From Kroppenstedtia sanguinis (GTDB taxonomy: Bacteria; Bacillota; Bacilli; Thermoactinomycetales; DSM-45169): DNA of 64,000 bases. The stretch spans positions 95,927-159,926 of the forward strand of contig NZ_JBNPXF010000006.1 of NCBI RefSeq assembly GCF_050433445.1, given 5' to 3'. Positions 33,663 through 41,327 of the stretch are shown here, one piece after another (position 1 is the first letter of the stretch; every line of letters starts with the position of its first letter). The notes beneath the pieces were generated by a model. It was not told the origin of the DNA. It saw nothing but the letters and a program-made list of their open reading frames with translations, and searched no databases. The translations under genes were made by a program, and so were the position numbers.

Positions 33663-34912
33663 TTCGCAGCTACACCTTTCTTTAATCGTTCCAACAGAGT
33701 ATAGAGCGCTTGTTTGACAGCACGGATTTGAATCTTTTGCCGAGAGCCGCCAAGGTCCAATCGATAAGCCCGGGGCGCCTCGCCCTTTTCGGACAACCCC
33801 AGATAAACCAGGCCCACCGGTTTCCCCTCTACCGGGTCGGGCCCTGCCACACCTGTCACACTGAGGCCAAAGTCGGTGTCCAGTCGACTCCGCACCCCTT
33901 CTGCCAAGGCGAGAGCGGACTCCATGCTGACCGCCCCCTGGGTTTCCAACAGCTCAGGAGACACCCCTAGCATTTCCTTCTTCACCTCGTTGGTGTAACA
34001 GACGATTCCACCTTGAAAGCCGGCACTGCTGCCGGGCACCGATGTCAATGTCTGAGCCAACATTCCCCCGGTACAACTTTCAGCGACAGCCAGCTTTTTC
34101 CTCTGATCTCTGAGTGCGGAAATGACCAGCTTCTCCAAGGTATCATCATCTTCACCGTACATAAACCGGCCGACAGACTGTAAAATCGCCTCTTTTACCG
34201 GAGCCATCAGTTCCTGCGCCCCTTGAAGATCACCAGCCTTCGCCGTCAAACGAAGAGTGACCTCTCCTTCCTTGGCCAAAGGGGCGATCGTCGGATTGGT
34301 CTGGTCTCGGATCAATGTTCCGAGCCGCTCTACCAGGTGGGATTCGCCAATACCGAAAAAGCGGAGAACGTTGGACACCACCACTTCCTCCGTATTGCGG
34401 ATCGACTCCAAAAAGGGGCGTACTTCCTCATGATACATGGGGTACAGCTCCGTCGGAGGACCCGGGAGGAGAACGCAGGTAACCGAATTCTTCGATACCG
34501 CCACACCAGGGGCAGTTCCATTGCGATTTCGAAACACCTCTCCCCCTTCGAACACCCATGCCTGTTTATAGTTGGAGGTTGGAATGGTTTGCCCCTTTCC
34601 GGAAAACAATTGTTCCAACGATGCTACCGACGGAGGGTGTTCCACCAGCGGCACCCCCAAAACCTCTGCCACGGTTTCTTTCGTCAGATCATCCTCAGTC
34701 GGACCCAATCCACCTGTGAAAATGACCAACTCAGAGCGGGAGACGGCCCTCTTCACCACTTCTTTCAGTCGACTGTGATTATCACCGACTGAAGTATGAA
34801 AAAACACATCAATTCCCAGTTGAGAGAGCTCCCGGGACAAAAACGCGGAATGAGCGTCTACAATCTGCCCCAGCAACAACTCCGTTCCCACCGCGACCAA
34901 TTCAGCACGCAT
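33659..34912 (-). CDS. cinA: Competence/damage-inducible protein CinA
   Basis: CinA combines an N-terminal MoCF domain (ELVAVGTELLLGQIVD, TGGLGPTEDDLTKE) with a C-terminal nicotinamide-nucleotide amidase domain (VAESCTGGMLAQ, SAGFQGGIVCYTN). It probably recycles pyridine nucleotides and is associated with competence and RecA in several bacteria. The ATG at 34912 has AAGGAAG upstream and gives 417 residues; an 18-codon extension lacks a ribosome site. In Bacillus cinA directly precedes recA; here the helicase and the SufT-like gene lie between them. Confidence 0.94.
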   Translation of the reverse strand: MRAELVAVGTELLLGQIVDAHSAFLSRELSQLGIDVFFHTSVGDNHSRLKEVVKRAVSRSELVIFTGGLGPTEDDLTKETVAEVLGVPLVEHPPSVASLEQLFSGKGQTIPTSNYKQAWVFEGGEVFRNRNGTAPGVAVSKNSVTCVLLPGPPTELYPMYHEEVRPFLESIRNTEEVVVSNVLRFFGIGESHLVERLGTLIRDQTNPTIAPLAKEGEVTLRLTAKAGDLQGAQELMAPVKEAILQSVGRFMYGEDDDTLEKLVISALRDQRKKLAVAESCTGGMLAQTLTSVPGSSAGFQGGIVCYTNEVKKEMLGVSPELLETQGAVSMESALALAEGVRSRLDTDFGLSVTGVAGPDPVEGKPVGLVYLGLSEKGEAPRAYRLDLGGSRQKIQIRAVKQALYTLLERLKKGVAAK

Positions 34913-34937
34913 CCGAAGACTTCCTTTCTCAGCGGGG

Positions 34938-35522
34938 TTAGCGGGACTTTGTAAAGTGGATGACACTGCGATTTTTTAAGAAGTAGTCGATTCCAGACCA
35001 AATCGTGATCGCAACTGCCAACCAAGTGAGGATTTGAGAAAAAGGAAAGGCGATGAAAGAGAAGGGAAAGTTGTTTAACATCAGCGCAGCAATGGCAATG
35101 ATCTGGACAATCGTCTTCAATTTACCGAGAGGACTGGCCGCAATCACCTTTCCTTCGGCGGCTGCCACCAAACGGAGACCCGTCACTGCAAATTCTCGGC
35201 TGATAATGACAATCGCAATCCAAGCATCTAACCGCTGCATCTCCACCAAAGAGATCAACGCCGCCGAAATCAGCAGTTTATCAGCCAGGGGATCCAAAAA
35301 TTTCCCCAGATTGGTCACCAATTTCCGTTTGCGAGCAATATAACCGTCCAAGCCGTCTGTCACCGCCGCCAGAATAAACACCAGGGTGGCGATAATCTCA
35401 CTAACGGTGATCACACCTTGACCGATGTGGAATTGACCCAGATCGTAATTAACCAGAAGAAATAACATCACTACCGGAACCAGAAAAATCCGAACCAGGG
35501 TGATTTTATTTGCTAGATTCAC
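34938..35522 (-). CDS. pgsA: Phosphatidylglycerophosphate synthase
   Basis: PgsA makes phosphatidylglycerophosphate from CDP-diacylglycerol and glycerol-3-phosphate in the membrane. The CDP-alcohol phosphotransferase motif is present: DGLDGYIARKRK followed by NLGKFLDPLADK. Several hydrophobic segments fit a multi-pass enzyme. The GTG at 35522 is chosen because GGAGG lies 9 nt upstream and the encoded start NLANKITLVRIFLVP is the family start; 194 residues result. It is 25 bp upstream of cinA and continues the Bacillus order. Confidence 0.94.
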   Translation of the reverse strand: MNLANKITLVRIFLVPVVMLFLLVNYDLGQFHIGQGVITVSEIIATLVFILAAVTDGLDGYIARKRKLVTNLGKFLDPLADKLLISAALISLVEMQRLDAWIAIVIISREFAVTGLRLVAAAEGKVIAASPLGKLKTIVQIIAIAALMLNNFPFSFIAFPFSQILTWLAVAITIWSGIDYFLKNRSVIHFTKSR

Positions 35523-35737
35523 ATCAGCGAACCTCCCCCGCAGGATTGGAAGGTACAAGGTTGCAAAATGCTCTCCTCCGTGTCCAGTCTCCTTTTCGTT
35601 TGTTTCCGGCGCCAACCCGTATGGGATTCGAATCTTGCTATATAACCTTACCATAATCCAGCATGCTCAAAAACCGCCAGAAACAGACCCCGTTCTATGT
35701 ATATCGGAAAACCATAATTTTACACCTTCGGTTCCGC

Positions 35738-35764
35738 ATAAAACAAGCCCTCTCACTAGGGCTT
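35738..35764 (-). terminator. Candidate terminator upstream of pgsA
   Basis: AAGCCCT-(6 nt)-AGGGCTT then GTTTTAT on the minus strand. It is a second hairpin behind the one at 35826, and would help insulate pgsA from the rodZ-like transcript. Confidence 0.5.
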
Positions 35765-35825
35765 CATCCGTTCACTTTCCCATTCTCTGCAGGTAAGTAT
35801 AAACCATTCTTTTCTTCCGTGTCAA

Positions 35826-35852
35826 AAAGGAAATGCCCACCCCGGTATGGGC
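35826..35852 (-). terminator. Candidate terminator after the first rodZ-like gene
   Basis: GCCCGCC-(8 nt)-GGTGGGC with one wobble pair, followed by ATTTCCTTTTT on the minus strand, just beyond the stop. Confidence 0.6.
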
Positions 35853-35860
35853 GGGCTATC

Positions 35861-36685
35861 TCACTTCTTCAGCTTTAACTGGTATGCATGGGAACTCTTC
35901 TCCTCTGAGGTGTCGATCACATGTCCGTTCACAGTCAATTTGACATGCTCCGGATGGCCAATCATCAGGGAAACCCACTCCGGATGTGTGAAGGTTTTTT
36001 CCATTCCTGCAGCAAGCTCTGCTTCCTCATCGATCTTTTTAGTCGGCCCCCCAGGCCGATAGCGAAACCAAGTATCTTTATTGGCCTCCACGGTCACCTC
36101 TACCTTTTTAGCATTGGAAACTTCAAAGACATCCCCGTAATCATAGGTTTCTGAAGGTTTCACCAGTCTTACCTGCGAGGTGTCTTTCTTTTCCCCAAGA
36201 GGTTTCCCCTGTTCTGCCTGGGCCGTGGCTTCCTCCTCAGTCTTCTCCGGTGGGGCATCACTGAAAACAAAATACAGAATCACCACCGGAATCAATAAAG
36301 CAAGCCCGATCCCCAGCCATGTGTACCCTTTTTTCCAAAGCTTTAGGGAAGGTTTCTTTTCCTTCCCCTTGTCTGCAGCGTACCGCTCTTTCCTGCTGAG
36401 AACCGGTGATGCCTCCTCTTTCTCCTCGATGATGAGCGATGAATCCGCCTCGCTTTGGAAGGATTCTTCAAATTGTTGAATCATGGGTGCCGGATCCAGA
36501 TCAAGAAACTCCCCATAATTCCTTAGATAAGCACGAGTGTAAAATTTTCCGGGAAGAACCGAAAAATCTCCATCCTCCAATGCTTGAAGGTACCGGATTT
36601 GAATGTTTGTCCGGTCCTGCACATCTTCCAAAGTGAGTCCGGCCTCTTCCCTCGCCTGTCTCAGTCGATCGGTCGGTTTCGCCAT
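35861..36685 (-). CDS. RodZ/YmfM-like membrane protein 1 (complete architecture)
   Basis: RodZ links MreB to the wall-synthesis machinery. The 274-residue protein has the full arrangement: a helix-turn-helix domain (DRLRQAREEAGLTLEDVQDR, residues 5-60), a basic linker, one transmembrane helix (about 125-148) and an extracytoplasmic DUF4115 domain ending in KLTVNGHVIDTS. It stands next to pgsA, the place of ymfM in Bacillus, so it is the best candidate for the orthologue. It has its own strong promoter. Two further rodZ-like genes lie immediately upstream. Confidence 0.88.
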   Translation of the reverse strand: MAKPTDRLRQAREEAGLTLEDVQDRTNIQIRYLQALEDGDFSVLPGKFYTRAYLRNYGEFLDLDPAPMIQQFEESFQSEADSSLIIEEKEEASPVLSRKERYAADKGKEKKPSLKLWKKGYTWLGIGLALLIPVVILYFVFSDAPPEKTEEEATAQAEQGKPLGEKKDTSQVRLVKPSETYDYGDVFEVSNAKKVEVTVEANKDTWFRYRPGGPTKKIDEEAELAAGMEKTFTHPEWVSLMIGHPEHVKLTVNGHVIDTSEEKSSHAYQLKLKK

Positions 36686-36774
36686 GGTGGATCACCTCCT
36701 GCCGCCTGCCACTATGGGGAATCAAATGATATTAGAATTAGAACAGATTGAAAAAGGAGAAAAAAGTCCTGTTC

Positions 36775-36804
36775 AGTATAACCGAGGCAAAAGACTCATG
36801 TCAA
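36775..36804 (-). promoter_or_regulatory. SigA promoter of rodZ-like gene 1, embedded in a terminator hairpin
   Basis: TTGACA - 18 bp - TATACT on the minus strand. The TTGACA lies inside the descending arm of the 19-bp hairpin at 36795-36839, so terminator and promoter share bases. The leader to the start codon is about 80 nt. Confidence 0.65.
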
Positions 36805-36839
36805 AAGGCTCCCTCTTGACGGGAGCCTTTTGACATGAG
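36795..36839 (-). terminator. Long terminator hairpin after rodZ-like gene 2
   Basis: A perfect 19-bp stem (CTCATGTCAAAAGGCTCCC and its inverse) with a 7-nt loop, followed by TCTTTTGCC. The remaining gap from 36840 to 37028 is AT-rich and shows no gene. Confidence 0.75.
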
Positions 36840-37028
36840 AAATAGGAAACAATTTCTCTTTTTCTTATGAAGTCTTGATTTTCATTCTGTTGACTTTCAC
36901 TTCCACTACAGAGAGGGACTCAGCTGAAGAAAAGGTCTTCCCTTTTTGCGAAAATTAGAAAAAGACTACCCTTTTTAACATGCTCCCAATGGATAGCGCA
37001 CTCCTACTCCTTAATCTATTGTTCCACA

Positions 37029-37760
37029 TCATTCTCCTGTCACCAAGATCAGGACATAGATGGAAGCTGGAATAAGCAAGAGCGCCATCACGATCAGGAA
37101 ACGGTTGTACCAGATTCCAAATTTGCTTTCCTTCGATTCTTTCGCTTTGCCACGCCTTTTAAGAGCGGAATTTTTCCTAGAAGTGCTTCGGCTCAGGGAA
37201 GGTTCTTCTATAAAGGAATGCTTTCGGCTTTCTTGGCGTTTCGGAGAAAGCCCCAATTCTTCAGGTTCCGGTACATCCGGAGGCATACTTACCCTTCTTC
37301 GCCCGCCTCGGGAGGATCTCCCCGTCACCTCGCCTCCCACAATTTTTTGAGAGCCAGTCTGCTGCCGCTTGAAACGAGCACTTCGGGAAAGAGGTGCCTC
37401 CTCTATGCTACTCGCAGTCTGTTCCTCGTCTCCCATCGAGAGAGAATGAGTACTTGATCTTCGGCTGGATCCCCGGGAAACAGATCCCCGATTTGAGTGA
37501 CCGACTACATTTCTACCTTTGGCAACCTCTTTCATTGCCGAACGATACGCTCCCACAATCTCCCGAGGATCTAGCCCAAGCGTATTTGCATAGGTCCTGA
37601 GGTATACCCGAATGTAATAGGGACTAGAAAGATTCGAAAAATCGCCGGCTTCCAGGGATGCGAGGTCATAGGCAGGTATCCTGGTGTAATGTTCCATCTC
37701 GTCAAGGGAGTACCCTTGTGCTTCCCGGGCTTGTCTGAGCCGGTGACCGATTTCAACCGA
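37029..37760 (-). CDS. RodZ-like protein 2, lacking the extracytoplasmic domain
   Basis: A 243-residue relative of the flanking genes: HTH domain IGHRLRQAREAQGYSLDEME (residues 4-60), a long Ser/Arg-rich linker (about 85-215) and a C-terminal transmembrane helix FLIVMALLLIPASIYVLIL. After the helix only a few residues remain, so there is no DUF4115 domain. I choose the GTG at 37760 with GGAGG 8 nt upstream. It lies 40 bp downstream of rodZ-like gene 3 and is probably cotranscribed with it. Whether it binds MreB or competes with the complete paralogues is unknown. Confidence 0.78.
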   Translation of the reverse strand, partial: SVEIGHRLRQAREAQGYSLDEMEHYTRIPAYDLASLEAGDFSNLSSPYYIRVYLRTYANTLGLDPREIVGAYRSAMKEVAKGRNVVGHSNRGSVSRGSSRRSSTHSLSMGDEEQTASSIEEAPLSRSARFKRQQTGSQKIVGGEVTGRSSRGGRRRVSMPPDVPEPEELGLSPKRQESRKHSFIEEPSLSRSTSRKNSALKRRGKAKESKESKFGIWYNRFLIVMALLLIPASIYVLILVTGE

Positions 37761-37800
37761 CACCCGGCCCACCTCCTACGAGTGATTTGTTTTTTGATGA

Positions 37801-39069
37801 TTATTTTTTCAGTTGGATTCGGTAGCTCTTAGGAACATCCTGGGCCGTCGTATCGATCTCTTCGCCGTTCACTTTGATTTGCGTACTGGATGGTTTTACC
37901 AGACGGAACCAGATAAACTCATCCGATTTCAACTTCCGCTGTTCCCCCGTTTTGATCTCGTAGGACTCCTCTACATTGTTCACTTTACTACCGACTGATA
38001 GATTGGTACTTCCCTTGACCGATTTGATCTCCACTTCGATCTTTTTTGCACTTTCCAGGTTGAACAGATCGCCTTCGATGTCATTGCCCGTTTTCACTTT
38101 GTTCAATTGTGGGGTACTCACATCCTGAGCATTAGCGGTGTTGTCGTTTTTGGGAATCCCAGCCGATGGTTGGTCCGCTGACGACTGTTCGGATGTCCCC
38201 GACTCGGAGGTGTTCGTCAGGATCGTATACCCCCCGATGGAAACCAACAACAATGCTCCGATGGAAGCCACGCGAACCATCCACTTACTGGCTCCACGCT
38301 TTTTCGGTTTGCCGTCCCCTTTTTCCACTCCCCGCTTCATCTCTTGCGACACCTTGCGGGGAGTCATCGTCTGTTGCAACTGTTCCTGTGATTCGCCGGA
38401 ACGGGCAGCTGCCGGCTGGCGGTCGATGGGCTGCATTCGTTGCGTATGTCGGAAGTGATCCCCTCTCGATTGAGGAGACTGGATATTCCCTGCCCCTGGG
38501 TGAGAGGGTGGAGTCGGGATGTTTCCTGCCCTTGGGAGAGGGGACGGTCCACCTTGGATATCGGAAGGTGATTGCATAGTTTCTTCTTGCCCTCTCCATC
38601 CGGTATCCAATGGAGAGATCGGCTGCTGTCGATTGCGGATTGGGGGCTGGGGGTTGGGATCCGAAAAGGGCTGTATCGGTTGCCCCTTCGGCGACGTCAT
38701 GCGTTGTTGTTTTGAAGGATAAGTTCGACCCAATCGAGGATCCCCCCGAAAAGAACGTTGCCCAACACCTCTGCTCCTCAAGTCTTCCCGTTCCATCCCT
38801 TGAGGAGCCAGAGGTTGCCTGCGAGGCACTCCTCCAGGAATCGCCATCCGTTCATACCGATCCATCAACGGTTGAGCATCCAAACCGAGGCAGTGCGCAT
38901 AGGATCTAAGAAACGCACGGACATAAAAAGGGCTCGGCAAGGAATCAAACTGGTCATTTTCTAGTGCACGCAGATACTCGATGTGAATCTTGGTACTCTG
39001 CTGCACCTGTTCTAGCGAGTAGCCCTTAGCCTCCCTCGTCTCCCTCAACAGGATTCCGATACCAGACAT
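37801..39069 (-). CDS. RodZ-like protein 3, with a long proline/glutamine-rich linker
   Basis: A 422-residue protein with the HTH domain at residues 1-70 (LLRETREAKGYSLEQVQQST), a low-complexity Pro/Gln/Arg linker (about 80-250, containing a repeated P-G-A-G-N-I block), one transmembrane helix (VASIGALLLVSIGGYTIL, about 268-286) and a C-terminal DUF4115-like domain ending IKVNGEEIDTT. It is thus a full RodZ architecture with an expanded linker. AGGAGG precedes the ATG. It follows ymfK by 29 bp, so ymfK and rodZ-like genes 3 and 2 probably share a transcript. Confidence 0.82.
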   Translation of the reverse strand: MSGIGILLRETREAKGYSLEQVQQSTKIHIEYLRALENDQFDSLPSPFYVRAFLRSYAHCLGLDAQPLMDRYERMAIPGGVPRRQPLAPQGMEREDLRSRGVGQRSFRGDPRLGRTYPSKQQRMTSPKGQPIQPFSDPNPQPPIRNRQQPISPLDTGWRGQEETMQSPSDIQGGPSPLPRAGNIPTPPSHPGAGNIQSPQSRGDHFRHTQRMQPIDRQPAAARSGESQEQLQQTMTPRKVSQEMKRGVEKGDGKPKKRGASKWMVRVASIGALLLVSIGGYTILTNTSESGTSEQSSADQPSAGIPKNDNTANAQDVSTPQLNKVKTGNDIEGDLFNLESAKKIEVEIKSVKGSTNLSVGSKVNNVEESYEIKTGEQRKLKSDEFIWFRLVKPSSTQIKVNGEEIDTTAQDVPKSYRIQLKK

Positions 39070-39098
39070 AACTGCACCTCCTGAATTCCGATCCTTCT

Positions 39099-39872
39099 CT
39101 ATCTAATATCGAAAGCAGTGAGATCCTCATCAAGAACATCATAACTGATCACTTCATCCTGATGGTTCCTCAATTCGATGATATAGTCAAAATCGTTCAA
39201 AGTGTATTCAGTCTCTCGGATAAAAACATCGGGATGTTCAATGACTTTCGTGGCATTCATCCGCATAATTTCCTGCACCAACATGTGGTGTCGTTCCGTC
39301 GCGCGAAGCGTGGAAACCACCCCATCGATGATATAGACGTTCTCCGTATTCATCTCATCCTCGGCAAGCTGTTTTCGAACCGTCTGTTTGAGCAGGGTGG
39401 AGGAAACGAAAGTCCAACGCTTGTTGGCACATACACTGGAAGCCACCACGGACTCTGTTTTCCCTACCCGGGGCATTCCACGTAACCCGATCAATTGGTG
39501 CCCTTTCTTTTTAAACAGCTCGGCCATAAAATCCACCAACAAACCCAACTCTTCACGGGTAAACCTGTAAGTTCTATTATCTTCTAGGCAACGATCGAGA
39601 TAACGACCATGGCGAACTGCCATTCGATCCATCAGCGTGGGCGGACGAAGTGCCGTAACCGTAATATTGTCCACCCGGTTCAAGATGTGCTTCAAGGCGT
39701 GAATCTTCTCCCGGTCATCTGTGTTGAGAAGCATCCCCCTGCGTTTGTTCTCCACCCCGTTGATGGTGATAATGTTAATGGAGAGCATTCCCAGCAGGGA
39801 AGCCAAATCTCCTAACAGACCGGGTCGATTATTATGAATCTGGTATTCAATATACCAATCGTGACTGCCCAT
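39099..39872 (-). CDS. ymfK: YmfK, DUF3388 family protein
   Basis: A 257-residue protein with an ACT-like N-terminal region (IEYQIHNNRPGLLGDLASLLG) and a nucleotide-binding-type motif GMPRVGKTES near residue 133. YmfK-family proteins are widespread in sporulating Firmicutes but their role is unknown to me. I use the ATG at 39872 (MGSHDWYIEY) with AAGGTG upstream; a TTG 9 codons earlier is less likely. An extended -10 promoter (TGGTATACT, 39941-39949) precedes it. In Bacillus it also sits between ymfJ and ymfM. Confidence 0.85.
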   Translation of the reverse strand: MGSHDWYIEYQIHNNRPGLLGDLASLLGMLSINIITINGVENKRRGMLLNTDDREKIHALKHILNRVDNITVTALRPPTLMDRMAVRHGRYLDRCLEDNRTYRFTREELGLLVDFMAELFKKKGHQLIGLRGMPRVGKTESVVASSVCANKRWTFVSSTLLKQTVRKQLAEDEMNTENVYIIDGVVSTLRATERHHMLVQEIMRMNATKVIEHPDVFIRETEYTLNDFDYIIELRNHQDEVISYDVLDEDLTAFDIR

Positions 39873-39940
39873 AGCCGCACACCTTCCATGGTCTGTCAAA
39901 TTGTTCTGTACTCTTAGAAAACCTTACAAATTTGTTTTAT

Positions 39941-39949
39941 AGTATACCA
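39941..39949 (-). promoter_or_regulatory. Extended -10 promoter of ymfK
   Basis: TG-G-TATACT on the minus strand, about 70 bp upstream of the ymfK start and just after the ymfJ terminator. Confidence 0.45.
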
Positions 39950-39995
39950 CATGTCACCTGGAAAGAGGAACCCAACATCACAGAAAATGTGGGGC

Positions 39996-40031
39996 AAAAA
40001 AATGAAGCACCCTGCGACAGGTGCTTCATCC
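39996..40031 (-). terminator. Terminator after ymfJ
   Basis: ATGAAGCACC-(7 nt)-GGGTGCTTCAT then TTTTTTG on the minus strand. Confidence 0.85.
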
Positions 40032-40037
40032 TGAAAA

Positions 40038-40301
40038 TCACTGTTGAGGACCCGCTTCATCACGGACCAACTTGACCATCAATCCGGCTATGGTTTGTTG
40101 CTCCTGTTCATCTGCGGCATTCCACAGTTCTTTCAACAGACGTTCCTGGGAATTTTGGGGACTGATCTCCTTAGCTAGATAATCACCGATCTGATGAGCC
40201 ACGTCGTTGATCGTCTCTTGGTTCATCCCCATCCCCTGCGCTTGCTCTACACGTTGGGACAAGAAGCTTTTCCACTCATCAAAGTCATTCAATACTGACA
40301 T
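40038..40301 (-). CDS. ymfJ: YmfJ, DUF3243 family protein
   Basis: A small helical protein of 87 residues with the DUF3243 pattern: WKSFLSQRVEQAQGMGM, VAHQIGDYLAKEISP and ERLLKELWNAADEQEQ. Its function is unknown to me. GAGGGGG lies 9 nt before the ATG. It is in the Bacillus position, between ymfI and ymfK, and closes the ymfF-ymfJ operon at a terminator. Confidence 0.88.
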   Translation of the reverse strand: MSVLNDFDEWKSFLSQRVEQAQGMGMNQETINDVAHQIGDYLAKEISPQNSQERLLKELWNAADEQEQQTIAGLMVKLVRDEAGPQQ

Positions 40302-40417
40302 GGGTCAAAACCCCCTCATCGGGATATGTTTTCATTGGTAATATGAACCTAACGGTTCCCGCTTATACATGGTCCGGGGGTGACCACAGCATCCCTGATA
40401 AAATCCAGATGGTAAGG

Positions 40418-41173
40418 TTACGGATACCAGCCTCCGTTGATATGAAGAACTTGTCCTGTCAAATACTCCGCTTCTCGGCGACACAACCAGCTGACCAAGG
40501 TGGCCACCTCCTCCGCTGTTCCCAGACGACCCACAGGAATTTGCTGAGATAATTCCCGCTGCTCCTCCCCTGACAACTGCTCCGCCAACATGTCCGTCTG
40601 GATCGCTCCCGGAGCGACAGCATTGACGGTGACTCCTGAAGGGGCCACCTCTTTGGCCAGCGCCCGTGTCAAACCGTTTAACGCTCCTTTCGCCGCAGAA
40701 TACAAAACTTCCCCCGCTCCCCCTGATTCGCCCCAGATCGAGGAGAGCAGGATGACTCGCCCTCTCCTGCGACGAATCATCTCAGGCAAGATGGCTTGCG
40801 TCAGATGAACAGCCCCTCGGACGTGGGTATCCATCACCCGGTCATACTCTTCATCTGTCACATCCTGGAGCACCCAACTTTCTCCCGCCACCCCAGCACT
40901 GTGAACCAAGAGAGTAGGCCATCCCAAATCTTCGCCTACCTTTTCCATCAAATTCTCAACCTCGGTGCGAAACCGGACATCCGCCTGATAGGCGAAGGCT
41001 TTGACCCCAAAGGATCGGCACGCTTCTACGGTTTCTTCCGCCTGCTCCCGCGCCTGACGATAAACTACAGCTACATCGGAACCCTCCTCGGCCAGTCGGC
41101 GAACAACAGCCGCTCCGATTCCTCGGCTGCTTCCCGATACTAACGCGGTCTCTCCCTGCAATGATAGACTCAT
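40418..41173 (-). CDS. ymfI: YmfI, short-chain dehydrogenase (EF-P 5-aminopentanone reductase type)
   Basis: A 251-residue SDR with the cofactor motif SGSSRGIGAA, the NAG-like motif HSAGVA and the catalytic YSAAK. In Bacillus YmfI reduces the 5-aminopentanone group on lysine of elongation factor P to 5-aminopentanol; orthology here rests on position and similarity, and a general FabG-like role cannot be excluded from sequence alone. The ATG at 41173 overlaps the stop of the small ORF upstream (ATGA), so its translation is coupled to that ORF. Confidence 0.88.
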   Translation of the reverse strand: MSLSLQGETALVSGSSRGIGAAVVRRLAEEGSDVAVVYRQAREQAEETVEACRSFGVKAFAYQADVRFRTEVENLMEKVGEDLGWPTLLVHSAGVAGESWVLQDVTDEEYDRVMDTHVRGAVHLTQAILPEMIRRRRGRVILLSSIWGESGGAGEVLYSAAKGALNGLTRALAKEVAPSGVTVNAVAPGAIQTDMLAEQLSGEEQRELSQQIPVGRLGTAEEVATLVSWLCRREAEYLTGQVLHINGGWYP

Positions 41174-41316
41174 CTGTCTTCCCCTTCCAAGAAAGAAGAC
41201 GCGCCGCAGGGCACGTCAATGGTTTTCAACTCTAAATATGCTGGTCCGAGATAGCTGGAAAACCAGTCGCGCCCAGGGTGCTCGCAACCACACGCGCCTC
41301 CCTTTTCCATCCCCAT
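41170..41316 (-). CDS. Small unrecognised protein between ymfH and ymfI
   Basis: A 48-codon frame (MGMEKGGACGCEHPGR ...) starts 11 bp after the ymfH stop and ends with a TGA that overlaps the ymfI ATG by one base less than a codon, the classic ATGA coupling. It contains three cysteines and a central aromatic-rich part, WFSSYLGPAYLELK. I recognise no family. A second in-frame ATG at 41310 is possible; neither has a strong ribosome site. The tight fit at both ends and the non-random composition are the evidence for coding. Confidence 0.55.
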   Translation of the reverse strand: MGMEKGGACGCEHPGRDWFSSYLGPAYLELKTIDVPCGASSFLEGEDR

Positions 41317-41327
41317 TTCCGATTGGA

